A program made the position numbers and the translations under genes. This document shows, in pieces, positions 46,446 to 54,055 of a stretch of DNA of 64,000 nt. Under the pieces are notes generated by a model. That model did not search any database and was not told where the DNA came from. It saw nothing but the letters and a program-made list of their open reading frames with translations. Where the stretch lies: positions 310,001 to 374,000 of the forward strand of contig CAWIQJ010000005.1 of NCBI GenBank assembly GCA_963838235.1. Direction: 5' to 3'. Positions within the stretch are counted from its first letter, which is position 1; every line of letters begins with the position of its first letter. Origin of the DNA: JAFECT01 sp963838235. Lineage in GTDB: Bacteria; Pseudomonadota; Alphaproteobacteria; Caulobacterales; Caulobacteraceae.

Positions 46446-47959
46446 CAGGCGCCGCGCCGCCGTCGCTCTCAAAGTCCAAGAAACGTCTCATCCTGTCTGC
46501 GACCATCCTGGGCTCGGCCATGGGCTGGCTCGACGGGACAGTGGTCAATGTCGCCCTGCCGCAGATCCAGCAGGCGCTGCATGCGGGCGCGGCGGAAGTG
46601 CAGTGGGTGATGAACGCCTATCTGCTGTTGCTGGGCGCCCTGCTGCTGGTCGGCGGCGCCGCGGGCGACCGCTACGGCCGCCGCCGGGTGTTCCTGGCCG
46701 GCGTTGTCATCTTCACCCTGGCGTCGATCGCCTGCGCCCTGTCGCCCGACGCGCGGTTGCTGATCGCGGCGCGCGCGGTCCAGGGCATGGGCGCCGCCCT
46801 GCTCACGCCCGCGAGCCTGGCCCTGCTCAGCGCCAACTTCCCCGACAACGAACGCGGCCAGGCGATTGGCCTGTGGGCCGGCCTCGGCGCGGTCACCGCC
46901 GCCATCGGCCCCCTGGTCGGCGGCTGGCTGGTGGACCAGGTGTCGTGGCGTGCGATCTTCTTTATCAACGTGCCGCTGGCGATCGGCACGATCGTGTTGA
47001 CCCTGATCGCCACGCCCGAGAGTCGCGATCCCGACGCCAAACACATCGATGCGCCCGGCGCGGTGCTCTGCGCCGTCAGTCTTGGCCTGCTCACCTGGGG
47101 CCTGACCGTTGCGGGGTCGGAGGGTTTCCGCTCGGCGTGGGTGGTCGGCGCCGTCGCGGCCGGCGTCGTCGGCGCGGCTTTGTTCGCGCTCGTCGAGGCG
47201 TGGTCGAAGGCGCCCATGCTGTCCTTCGCCCTGTTCAAGTCGCGCGATTTTCTTGCGGCGAACCTGCTCACGTTGCTGCTGTACTTCTCGCTGTCCGGCG
47301 CGCTGTTCTTCCTGCCGTTCGAGCTCATCCGTATCCACGGTTACGCAGCCGCCGCAGCGGGCGCGGCGATCCTGCCGTTCCCGCTGGTGATGGGAACCCT
47401 CTCGTCCCTGACCGGGCGGTTGAGCAGTCGCTTCGGTCCGCGCTGGTTCCTGGCGGCGGGCCCGGTGATCGCGGGCGCGGGCCTTGGCCTGTTCGGCTGG
47501 GCGTCGGGCCGCGACAGCTACTGGTTCGGCGTGTTCCCGGCGGTGCTGCTGGTCGCGCTCGGCATGACGGTCGCGGTCGCGCCGCTCACCACCACGGTGA
47601 TGAGCTCCGTACCGCAGGAGCACGCGGGCGCCGCGTCAGGGATCAACAACGCGGTCTCGCGCGTGGCCGGCCTGATCGCCATCGCCGCCATGAGCTTGGT
47701 GTTCTCCGCCGCCTTCGACCGGACGCTCGGCCCCCGGCTCGACGCGCTCCACGCGCCGCAGACGGCCCGTCCCGCGCGCGGCGCCGCCCTGACCCTGGAC
47801 CTTAAGCCCGGCGATACCGTTCGGACGGCCGAGCGCGCGGCCTTCGAGCGCGCCTACGCCCTGGTCATGCTGCTCGCCGGCGGCTGCGCGGCGGCGGGCG
47901 GGGTGTTGGCCGGGGTTTTGGTGCGGGGGCGGGAGCCCGGGCGCATTAGCGGAGTTTAA
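46442..47959 (+). CDS. DHA2-family (EmrB-like) MFS drug exporter
   Basis: About 505 residues and ~14 predicted membrane segments. MFS motif A is GGAAGDRYGRRRV in the loop after helix 2; motif C is AIGPLVGGWL in helix 5, which marks antiporters. A D-x-T motif (MGWLDGTVVNVALPQI) in helix 1 is typical of DHA2. It would export drugs or metabolites by proton antiport at the inner membrane. Three GTG starts are possible (46433, 46439, 46442); 46442 gives the classical 4-bp overlap with the preceding stop. No EmrA-type adaptor is next to it. Confidence 0.9.
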   Translation: MTGAAPPSLSKSKKRLILSATILGSAMGWLDGTVVNVALPQIQQALHAGAAEVQWVMNAYLLLLGALLLVGGAAGDRYGRRRVFLAGVVIFTLASIACALSPDARLLIAARAVQGMGAALLTPASLALLSANFPDNERGQAIGLWAGLGAVTAAIGPLVGGWLVDQVSWRAIFFINVPLAIGTIVLTLIATPESRDPDAKHIDAPGAVLCAVSLGLLTWGLTVAGSEGFRSAWVVGAVAAGVVGAALFALVEAWSKAPMLSFALFKSRDFLAANLLTLLLYFSLSGALFFLPFELIRIHGYAAAAAGAAILPFPLVMGTLSSLTGRLSSRFGPRWFLAAGPVIAGAGLGLFGWASGRDSYWFGVFPAVLLVALGMTVAVAPLTTTVMSSVPQEHAGAASGINNAVSRVAGLIAIAAMSLVFSAAFDRTLGPRLDALHAPQTARPARGAALTLDLKPGDTVRTAERAAFERAYALVMLLAGGCAAAGGVLAGVLVRGREPGRISGV

Positions 47960-48012
47960 CTGGCGCGGACCGGCCGGGGCGCTAGAACGGCATTCCGAGC
48001 CAAGGAGTCGCC

Positions 48013-48399
48013 ATGTCCCTGATCCTCAACATCCTGTGGTTCATCTTCGGCGGGTTTGCCGCCGGGATCGCCTGGATCATCGCCTCGGGCGTCCTGTGCC
48101 TGACCATCATCGGCATCCCCTGGGCGCCGTCGGCCTTCCGCGTCGGCCTGATGTCGTTCTTCCCGTTCGGCCACGAAGCGGTGACGAAATCCCTGATCAC
48201 CGGCGAGAACCAGACCTTCGGCTGCCTGCTGAACATCGTCTGGTTCGTGTTCGCCGGCTGGTGGCTCGCGCTCGCTCACCTGGTGATGGGCGTCTTGTGG
48301 TGCATCACCATCATCGGCATCCCGTTCGGCTACGCCCACTTCAAGCTGGCCGGCCTCGCGCTGGCGCCCGCCGGCCGCGAGATCGTGCAGACGCACTGA
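48013..48399 (+). CDS. YccF domain membrane protein
   Basis: 128 residues made of two related halves, each with a hydrophobic helix pair and the repeated motif TIIGIP(W/F). This duplication (ILWFIFGGFAAGIAWII, later IVWFVFAGWWLALAHLV) is typical of the YccF family. It is an inner-membrane protein of unknown function. AAGGAG precedes the ATG. It is convergent with the next gene, 8 bp apart. Confidence 0.92.
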   Translation: MSLILNILWFIFGGFAAGIAWIIASGVLCLTIIGIPWAPSAFRVGLMSFFPFGHEAVTKSLITGENQTFGCLLNIVWFVFAGWWLALAHLVMGVLWCITIIGIPFGYAHFKLAGLALAPAGREIVQTH

Positions 48400-48407
48400 G
48401 GCGCAGC

Positions 48408-49286
48408 TCAGGGTAGGATGGAACGTTCAACCTCAACGCTCGTCACACGCGGGTGATAGTCGTCGATTGCTTCGAAGCCTGTCGGCGTGACGTGAACGAT
48501 CACACGGCGAGTAATCTGCGGGTAGCTGTCGGCTGGGCGGCCGCGCTGCGGTTCGGGTGCAAATTGGAAGGCATAGTCGCCATATTTGTTCTGCAGGTCG
48601 TCATGCTGCTCCGAAACAGATGTGATCGTCTCTGGAGAGAGGTGGAACAGGGCCACAAGACCGTCGCAGGTTGAACCCTCATCGGGCACGTCGTTCTTGC
48701 AGATGACCGGAAATTTGGCCCGACGCGAAAGGACTTGATCCCGAACAGTGTTGTAAACAAGCACGCTCCGAAGCGCTGCATCGCCGGGAGGATCTTCCGA
48801 CGTGGGGACTGCGAAAACATGGCGGAACCCGCGAAACGTCGAGCATGCCAGCAGGGTGCGCGGATCGGGAGAGTCCGTATGCGAGACCTGTCCCACGACG
48901 GCGTACGTCATGCTCGTTTCCATCTTGCTTATGCGAGACGGCGTCTGCAGTCCGCGGGGCAAGTGACGCGGCGTCTCAAAGTACACGTCGTAGGTCGGGA
49001 TTTCACAGAGCCCGGCGCTGAACCCGTGGGGCAAGCCGTAGAAGTAGATACGGGATGGCGCCCATCGCCGGTCGTCGCCAACAATTGTGCCTGCGAACGC
49101 GCCGAAGACCCTCTTTGTCAACGCGCTTGTCGGCGTCCCTGAGATTTCCGTCCGCGTCATCTCAGGAGGCCCGAGGCTCAGGCCATCGCCGGTCCAGGCC
49201 AGGGGACGGTCGAGTACGACCAGCGCAACGGCGGCGCCCAAGACGCCGCCGATCAACAGAAGACTGACGCCGATCAACCATTTCAT
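48408..49286 (-). CDS. Hypothetical membrane-anchored periplasmic protein
   Basis: 292 residues from ATG 49286, chosen for its AGGAG site and the hydrophobic N-terminus MKWLIGVSLLLIGGVLGAAV; the frame stays open upstream but without coding character. One N-terminal membrane segment, then a soluble domain with four scattered Cys (GLCEIP, LLACSTF, VICKNDV, STCDGL). No family is recognised. Base composition is a little lower in GC than its neighbours, hinting at a faster-evolving or acquired gene. The 182 bp upstream (49287-49468) shows nothing. Confidence 0.72.
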   Translation of the reverse strand: MKWLIGVSLLLIGGVLGAAVALVVLDRPLAWTGDGLSLGPPEMTRTEISGTPTSALTKRVFGAFAGTIVGDDRRWAPSRIYFYGLPHGFSAGLCEIPTYDVYFETPRHLPRGLQTPSRISKMETSMTYAVVGQVSHTDSPDPRTLLACSTFRGFRHVFAVPTSEDPPGDAALRSVLVYNTVRDQVLSRRAKFPVICKNDVPDEGSTCDGLVALFHLSPETITSVSEQHDDLQNKYGDYAFQFAPEPQRGRPADSYPQITRRVIVHVTPTGFEAIDDYHPRVTSVEVERSILP

Positions 49287-49468
49287 TGCGGCGTTCTCCT
49301 GAAGCGTCAGTGTGACGTCGGCGGCGCGCCGGCGGCGATTGCGATGGCCGGCGCGGCTAGGCGCAGCGGAAATCTGGTCATGACTTATCCCCCCTGGGAC
49401 CGCCGCAGCCGCAGCGTCGGAAGCAGATTGGGGCAGGGCGCCGGAACACGCAAGGCGTCGCGGTTCGT

Positions 49469-50500
49469 TCAGCGCGTGAACCGTTGCGGCAGCGCGAAGC
49501 CGCCGCCCAGCGGGTCGTCCGGATCGAGCCGGAATCTCGCCTCGCCGGTGAAATGCGACGTTCCCGACACGCGCACCGTGACCGCCGGCCGGGCGAGGCC
49601 CGCAAGCGTGGTCTGGGCTACGATCTTCGCCTCGAAGGGGACGCCGGTCGGGCCGCGAAAGGCGCGCGCGACGTCCGTCGCGATGCGGCCCTTGGCGTAG
49701 TCGAGCGCCAGGCGCGCGGTGACGCCCGATCCGGTCGGGCTGCGGTCGATCTGGCCCTCGGCGAAGACGCAGAGATTGGAGCTGGGCGCGGGCGGCGGCG
49801 CGTCGTCGGTCAGTATGGTTCCGTAGAGAAACCCGAGATCTGCTTCCACCGGATGCCGGATCGCGACCTGTTTGCGGACGTGGTCGGTGATCGCCATCGC
49901 CGCACGGCGCAGATCCTCCATCGGCGTGGCGAAGAACTCGAGACCGAGGCGCGACGAGGGCAGCACCGCGTAGAACGCGCCGCCGTAGGCGACGTCGCAC
50001 ACAACCTGGCCCACACCGTCCACGTCAATCGAGAGGTCCTCGATCGCCAGGAACGCCGGCACGCTGTCGAAGGCCGTGCGGGTCACGCGACCGCCCTCGA
50101 CGTCGCAGACGAGATCGACCACGCCGCAGGGAACCTCGATGGAAAACCGCGTCTGCGGCGCGTCCGCCACCACGCGTCCGCTCTCGATCAGCCAGCGCCC
50201 GATCGCGATGGTCGCGTGGCCGCACATGGTGGAATAGCCCTCGCCGTGCATGAACAGGCAGGCGAACACCGCACGCGGATCGGTCGGCTCGACCGGGATC
50301 ACGCCGTACATCTCGGCGTGGCCGCGCGGCTCGAGCATCAGGGCGCGGCGCAGGTGATCGTAGCGTGTCTTCGCGTCGCGCCGCTTGTCGAGGATGGTGA
50401 CGCCCTCGAGCGCCGGATAACCCCCGGTGACGATCCGCACGGGCTCGCCGGCGGTGTGCATGTCGGTGACGGAGAGTTCGATCGTCATCGCGCGGTCCAT
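49469..50500 (-). CDS. Proline racemase family: probable trans-3-hydroxy-L-proline dehydratase
   Basis: 343 residues of the proline racemase/4-hydroxyproline epimerase fold. The first catalytic Cys is present (Cys93 in TMCGHAT). The second, normally Cys in DRSPCG(S/T)G, is Thr256 (DRSPTGSG). The Cys/Thr pair is the known signature of trans-3-hydroxy-L-proline dehydratases, which make pyrroline-2-carboxylate, rather than of racemases or epimerases. No pyrroline-carboxylate reductase is adjacent to confirm the pathway. An alternative start is ATG 50488. Confidence 0.85.
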   Translation of the reverse strand: MDRAMTIELSVTDMHTAGEPVRIVTGGYPALEGVTILDKRRDAKTRYDHLRRALMLEPRGHAEMYGVIPVEPTDPRAVFACLFMHGEGYSTMCGHATIAIGRWLIESGRVVADAPQTRFSIEVPCGVVDLVCDVEGGRVTRTAFDSVPAFLAIEDLSIDVDGVGQVVCDVAYGGAFYAVLPSSRLGLEFFATPMEDLRRAAMAITDHVRKQVAIRHPVEADLGFLYGTILTDDAPPPAPSSNLCVFAEGQIDRSPTGSGVTARLALDYAKGRIATDVARAFRGPTGVPFEAKIVAQTTLAGLARPAVTVRVSGTSHFTGEARFRLDPDDPLGGGFALPQRFTR

Positions 50501-50541
50501 CAGCTTTCGACGTCATGACCTTGGCGAGGGCGCCGGGGCGC

Positions 50542-50995
50542 TCAGTCGCCGCCGCCCGCTTCCGCCTGGGGCGGTTCGCCGAGCACCACCGGTCCCGCGT
50601 CGCGCAGGCCGCTGAGGCCGGTGGCGACCCATTGGGTCTTGCCCTGGGGCTTGCGCAGCACGGCGGTGAGCACCACCGGCGTCTGGCCATAGGCGTAGCT
50701 GTAACGCAGCTCCGCGCGCGCGCCTTCGCCGGCCCTGGAATCGATGCTCCAGCCGGTGCTCTGAAATCTTGTCGGGCGTGGGTTTCGGGAACAGCGCCTT
50801 CAACCCGTCGCGCTGGGTCTGCCACGCGGGGCCGGAAAGCTGCGGATCCACGTTGGCGTCCTTCGTCAGGTCCGCGCCCGAGGCGACCTCGCCGATGAAG
50901 CGCTTGGCGAGCGCATCGGCGTCCTTGTCGGGCGACGGCAACTGACAGGCGGAAAGTGAGAGGCAGGCCAAGCCCGCCGCAAGCCACAGACGCAT
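50542..50995 (-). pseudogene. Small lipoprotein gene with one frameshift
   Basis: It begins MRLWLAAGLACLSLSACQ (lipobox LSAC). It reads in frame to KPTPDKIS, then loses frame near 50758-50765. Removing one base restores GWSIDS, AELRYSYAYGQTP and VVLGEPPQAE up to TGA at 50542-50544, about 150 residues. The restored protein aligns throughout with the next lipoprotein at 51069-51548 (TPTRVEAVGW / AELSYAWSYPHQT / VVGEAPQ), which shows where the break is. It is either a real frameshift or a one-base sequence error. Confidence 0.78.
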
Positions 50996-51068
50996 AGGGA
51001 CCCCCAGGCTCAATTCCCATCGACCCTGCGGCGGCGGCGCGCCGGGGTCAAGGCGGCGGCTGCCGCAG

Positions 51069-51548
51069 CTAGGCTTTCGGCGGCGCCTGCGGCGCCTCGC
51101 CGACGACGGCAAGGCCGTGCCGGCGGCCGGTGCGCCGCGCTTCGACGCCGGTGACGGTCCAGACCTGCTCGTCGTGCTCGCGATGCAGCACCGCGCGCAT
51201 CAGCAGGGTCTGGTGCGGATAGGACCAGGCGTAGGACAGCTCGGCCGTTGCGCCGTCATCGCTGCGGCCGGTCATCCGCCAGCCGACCGCCTCGACCCGT
51301 GTCGGCGTGGCTTTCGGGATCAGGGCGCGCACCGCGCGCAGGCGCTCGGGCGCGATGTCTGCGGCGAACTGGGGTCCCGCGCGCGGGTCGCGCGCCACAT
51401 CGACGCCCGAGGCTACCTCGGCCAGGAAGGCGCGGGCGGTCTCGTCGGCGCCGGGATAGGGGGTCTCGGCCGCGTACCGCGGAGAGGCGCAGCCCGCCAG
51501 GCAGCCGAGCGCGAACACGCCCGCCGTCGCCGCCAGCCCTAGCCGCAT
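51069..51548 (-). CDS. Lipoprotein paralogous to the preceding gene
   Basis: 159 residues with a lipoprotein signal (GCLAGC lipobox) and a small alpha+beta domain containing FLAEVASGVDVARD, GWRMTGR and AELSYAWSYPHQTLLMRAVL. Its nearest relative in the window is the frameshifted gene 74 bp downstream; the two are tandem duplicates. No known domain is recognised. It is probably anchored to the periplasmic side of a membrane. Function unknown. Confidence 0.78.
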   Translation of the reverse strand: MRLGLAATAGVFALGCLAGCASPRYAAETPYPGADETARAFLAEVASGVDVARDPRAGPQFAADIAPERLRAVRALIPKATPTRVEAVGWRMTGRSDDGATAELSYAWSYPHQTLLMRAVLHREHDEQVWTVTGVEARRTGRRHGLAVVGEAPQAPPKA

Positions 51549-51683
51549 CAGCCGCTCCCCAATTTTGCCGCAATCGGACCCTGCGGCGCGCCGCCCGGCC
51601 CGTCAAGGCCACGGCGGGTCGCAACCCCGTGTCCAGCCTCGGTTTCCTGGGGTTCGCGGCGTCAGGTCGCGGTCAGGCCGCAG

Positions 51684-52040
51684 TTAGTGCGCGTTCGCCG
51701 CGGCGTTGGCGGCGGCCTCGGCCTTGTGCTTCACCGTACGCGCCGTCTCGGCGGCCTCGTGACCGACCCTGCGCGCCGCTTCCCTGGCCCGCTCGCGCAA
51801 ATCGGTGGTGGAATCCGACGCATTGTCCGCCGCATTGGTTGCGGCCGCGCCGGCGTTGTCCGCCGCCGCTTCGGCCTTGTTCGCCGCGACATTGGTGTCG
51901 GCGGACGCGTCCTGTACGGCGGAGCTTGCCGTCGCGGCGGTTTCGTCTGCGGCCGCCTTGGCTCGGTCTTCGGTTCTCTGCGAGCAGGCCGTCAAAGCCA
52001 CGGCCGCGCCGGCGGCGATCAGAAGGGGAACGAGGCGCAT
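51684..52040 (-). CDS. Ala-rich lipoprotein
   Basis: 118 residues from ATG 52040, preceded by AAGGAG at 7-nt spacing. Lipobox LTAC, then a long Ala/Asp/Glu/Lys-rich low-complexity helix (repeated AA-(D/N)-(N/K)-A patterns) ending in AANAH. It resembles small Ala-rich coiled-coil lipoproteins of the cell envelope, which form extended helices. No enzyme motif. A longer upstream extension of the frame has no start with a ribosome site. Confidence 0.75.
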   Translation of the reverse strand: MRLVPLLIAAGAAVALTACSQRTEDRAKAAADETAATASSAVQDASADTNVAANKAEAAADNAGAAATNAADNASDSTTDLRERAREAARRVGHEAAETARTVKHKAEAAANAAANAH

Positions 52041-52099
52041 GGTAGAACTCCTTGGCGGGTCCGTGGATAGAACGGGCGCCGCCGGGAGCCGTTCCGCTT

Positions 52100-53000
52100 T
52101 CAGCTTGGCGGTTCGACGCGCTTGCGCCGTCCGAACGCGAGGATCAGCAGGCAGACGACGAGCATCGGCGCCCACCCCAGGGCGCCCACGTAGGACATCA
52201 CGACGTCGTTGTGCAGGCTGCCGAACCACAGCGCCGTGAGGCTGCCGCCGACGCCGTTTGTGGCGGCATGGGCGAGGCTCGAGGACCAGATGCTACCGGT
52301 GCGCTCGACCAGCCAGGCGAAGATGAACGACAGCAGGATCGCACGCCACGACCAGCGCGCCGCAACCCAGCACCGCCTGGTCGCGGCCGAAGTCGTAACC
52401 GCGCAGGATGATCGGGAAGTGCCACACCGCCCAGATCACGCCGGTGACGACGGCGGCGGCGACCGGCTTGCCCGGGAACAGGCGCGGTTGCAGGTAACCC
52501 CGCCAACCGAACTCCTCCCCCCACAGGATCGGGGTGGCGAGGATCGCGGTCCCCAGCATGACCGGGATCAGCCAGGGGCCGATCTTGGCGAGCTGGGCCG
52601 CCGTCGCGGTCGCGGTCGCGGTCTGGCCGGCCGTCCCGGCGCCGGGAACTACGCCCTGGATCGCCTTCATCAGGTCGAACCCCGCCGGCAGATAGCCCAG
52701 CGCCTTGGCCTCGAACACGATGGCGGCCACAATCACGAGCGGCAGCAATAAAGCGAACAGGAAATAGGGCCACTTCGTGAGCAGCGGCAGCCTGAATTTC
52801 GCGTCCTTGAAGCCGTCTTTAGTGAAGGCGCGCACGATCAGGGCCGCGATCGCGGGTGCAAAGGCGCCTGGGGCGGCGTAGAGCTGAAACTGCGGCGTCG
52901 TCACATCGAGGTGCAACAGCCGGATCGGAATCTCCCAGCTCACCCAGGCGATGCCGAAGGCGAGGATGAGATAGGCGATGACGCCCTTGCGATCGGTCAT
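52100..53000 (-). pseudogene. CPBP-family intramembrane protease with C-terminal frameshift
   Basis: As written the frame ends at residue 235 with an un-family-like tail. Residues 1-~220 are hydrophobic and include CPBP/Abi motif 1 (GEEFGWRGYL, Glu162-Glu163) and motif 2 His194 in WHFP. Removing one base near 52338-52345 restores FIFAWLVERTGSIW and the third motif HAATN (HxxxN), running to TGA at 52100-52102, about 299 residues. The protease would be inner-membrane. It follows the sdpI-like gene by 9 bp, with a ribosome site GGAG, so it is the third gene of that operon. Relatives are often linked to bacteriocin immunity or self-protection. Confidence 0.82.
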
Positions 53001-53009
53001 CGGAGGCTC

Positions 53010-53684
53010 CTAGGTGGCCGCGCCGTTTGCGGACGGCGGCGTGATGCGGATGGAATAGACGACGGCCGCGATCAGCGGCGCCGCGACGAGCACGAGGATC
53101 TCGACCAGGATCCACACATCGGCCGCGCGACCGGTGGGCGTGAGGAAGGTCGCGGCCGTGAGCAGCGCCGCGGCGCCGACCATGGCGCGGCCGAGGAACC
53201 GGTGGGTCTTGTCCCACACGCGCTGGTCGCTGAGCGTCCAGGGCGTGCGCAGGCCGAACATGTAGTTGTAGCGGATCTTGCCCATGTAGTTGCCGATGAG
53301 GACGATTACGGCGGCCGCCAGCAGACCGCCGAACCGGGGCATGTCGATATGGACGCCGAGATTCAGCGCCACCACCACAGCCTGGCCCGCGCACATGGCG
53401 ATCAGCGCCGCGTTCCAAGTGGCGATCCACGCCGCGCCCGACCGGTCGAGCGTTCCGGGCGGCAACACGCGCGGCGCCAGCGCAAAGCCGGCGCACAGGA
53501 GCGCGGCGACCACCGGCAGCATCAGCACCGCGGCCCAGGCGGGCATGTATCCGAACGGATGACCGTGCAGGTCCCAGCGCACGGCGAAATTATGCTTCGA
53601 GGTCTGCAACAGGGCGGCGGCGGCCATCGCCAGCATGGCCCCCAGCGCGAACGCGCAGACCCACAGTTGACGTCCGGTTTTCAC
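53010..53684 (-). CDS. SdpI-family membrane protein
   Basis: 224 residues starting from GTG, overlapping the regulator's stop codon by 4 bp (GTGA). It has an N-terminal DUF1648-like part, about six membrane helices and the hallmark YNYMFGLRTPWTLSD with VWDKTHRFLGR. In Bacillus subtilis SdpI confers immunity to the SDP toxin and signals to SdpR. Here no toxin gene is nearby, so immunity or envelope sensing is inferred only. It is the second gene of the sdpR-sdpI-CPBP operon. Confidence 0.9.
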   Translation of the reverse strand: MKTGRQLWVCAFALGAMLAMAAAALLQTSKHNFAVRWDLHGHPFGYMPAWAAVLMLPVVAALLCAGFALAPRVLPPGTLDRSGAAWIATWNAALIAMCAGQAVVVALNLGVHIDMPRFGGLLAAAVIVLIGNYMGKIRYNYMFGLRTPWTLSDQRVWDKTHRFLGRAMVGAAALLTAATFLTPTGRAADVWILVEILVLVAAPLIAAVVYSIRITPPSANGAAT

Positions 53685-53965
53685 CGCTTGCCTCCCTTGC
53701 GCCGGCTGCTCAGCCGGAAGGCGTCGAACAGCGCCATCAGGGCCTCCTCCAACACCGTGACGTTGAGCCGGTAGACGATGGTGGTGCCGGTGCGCTCCGT
53801 CTCGACCAGCCCCGCCTCGCGCAGCACGTTGAAGTGCCCCGACAGGGTGGGCTTGGAGAGGTCGAAGTGCTCGGCGATCTCGCCGGCGCTCATCTCCTTC
53901 TCCCGCAGGAGTTCCAGGATGCGGCGCCGCGTCGGATCGGCCAGGGCTCTATAGATCTCGGCCAT
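53681..53965 (-). CDS. SdpR/ArsR-family winged-helix repressor
   Basis: 94 residues. An ArsR-type HTH: ALADPTRRRILELLREKEMS, recognition helix LSKPTLSGHFNVLREAGLV, wing TERTGTTIVYRLN. It lacks metal-binding Cys pairs, as SdpR proteins do. It is the first gene of a three-gene operon with sdpI and the CPBP protease. A palindrome overlaps its own -10 region, implying autorepression. Confidence 0.92.
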   Translation of the reverse strand: MAEIYRALADPTRRRILELLREKEMSAGEIAEHFDLSKPTLSGHFNVLREAGLVETERTGTTIVYRLNVTVLEEALMALFDAFRLSSRRKGGKR

Positions 53966-53977
53966 CTGCTATTTCGG

Positions 53978-54007
53978 TATTTAGCAAAATAACAAAGAAA
54001 CTGTCAA
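53978..54007 (-). promoter_or_regulatory. Promoter and operator of the sdpR-like operon
   Basis: Read on the minus strand, TTGACA (54002-54007) is followed 18 bp later by TAAATA (53978-53983), a good sigma-70-like pair. The -10 lies inside the dyad tattttgctaaata (53978-53991), an ArsR-type operator candidate. The -10 ends only 12 bp before the ATG (53965), so the transcript would have a very short leader. Confidence 0.65.
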
Positions 54008-54055
54008 TCGCTGTTCCCTGAGGGACGTTCAGGCGCTTGACTTGGAGAAGCGGAC

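Noticed and set aside
52209..52751. Plus-strand 180-codon frame over the CPBP gene
   Set aside because: It is antisense to the restored protease, whose three family motifs are present on the minus strand.
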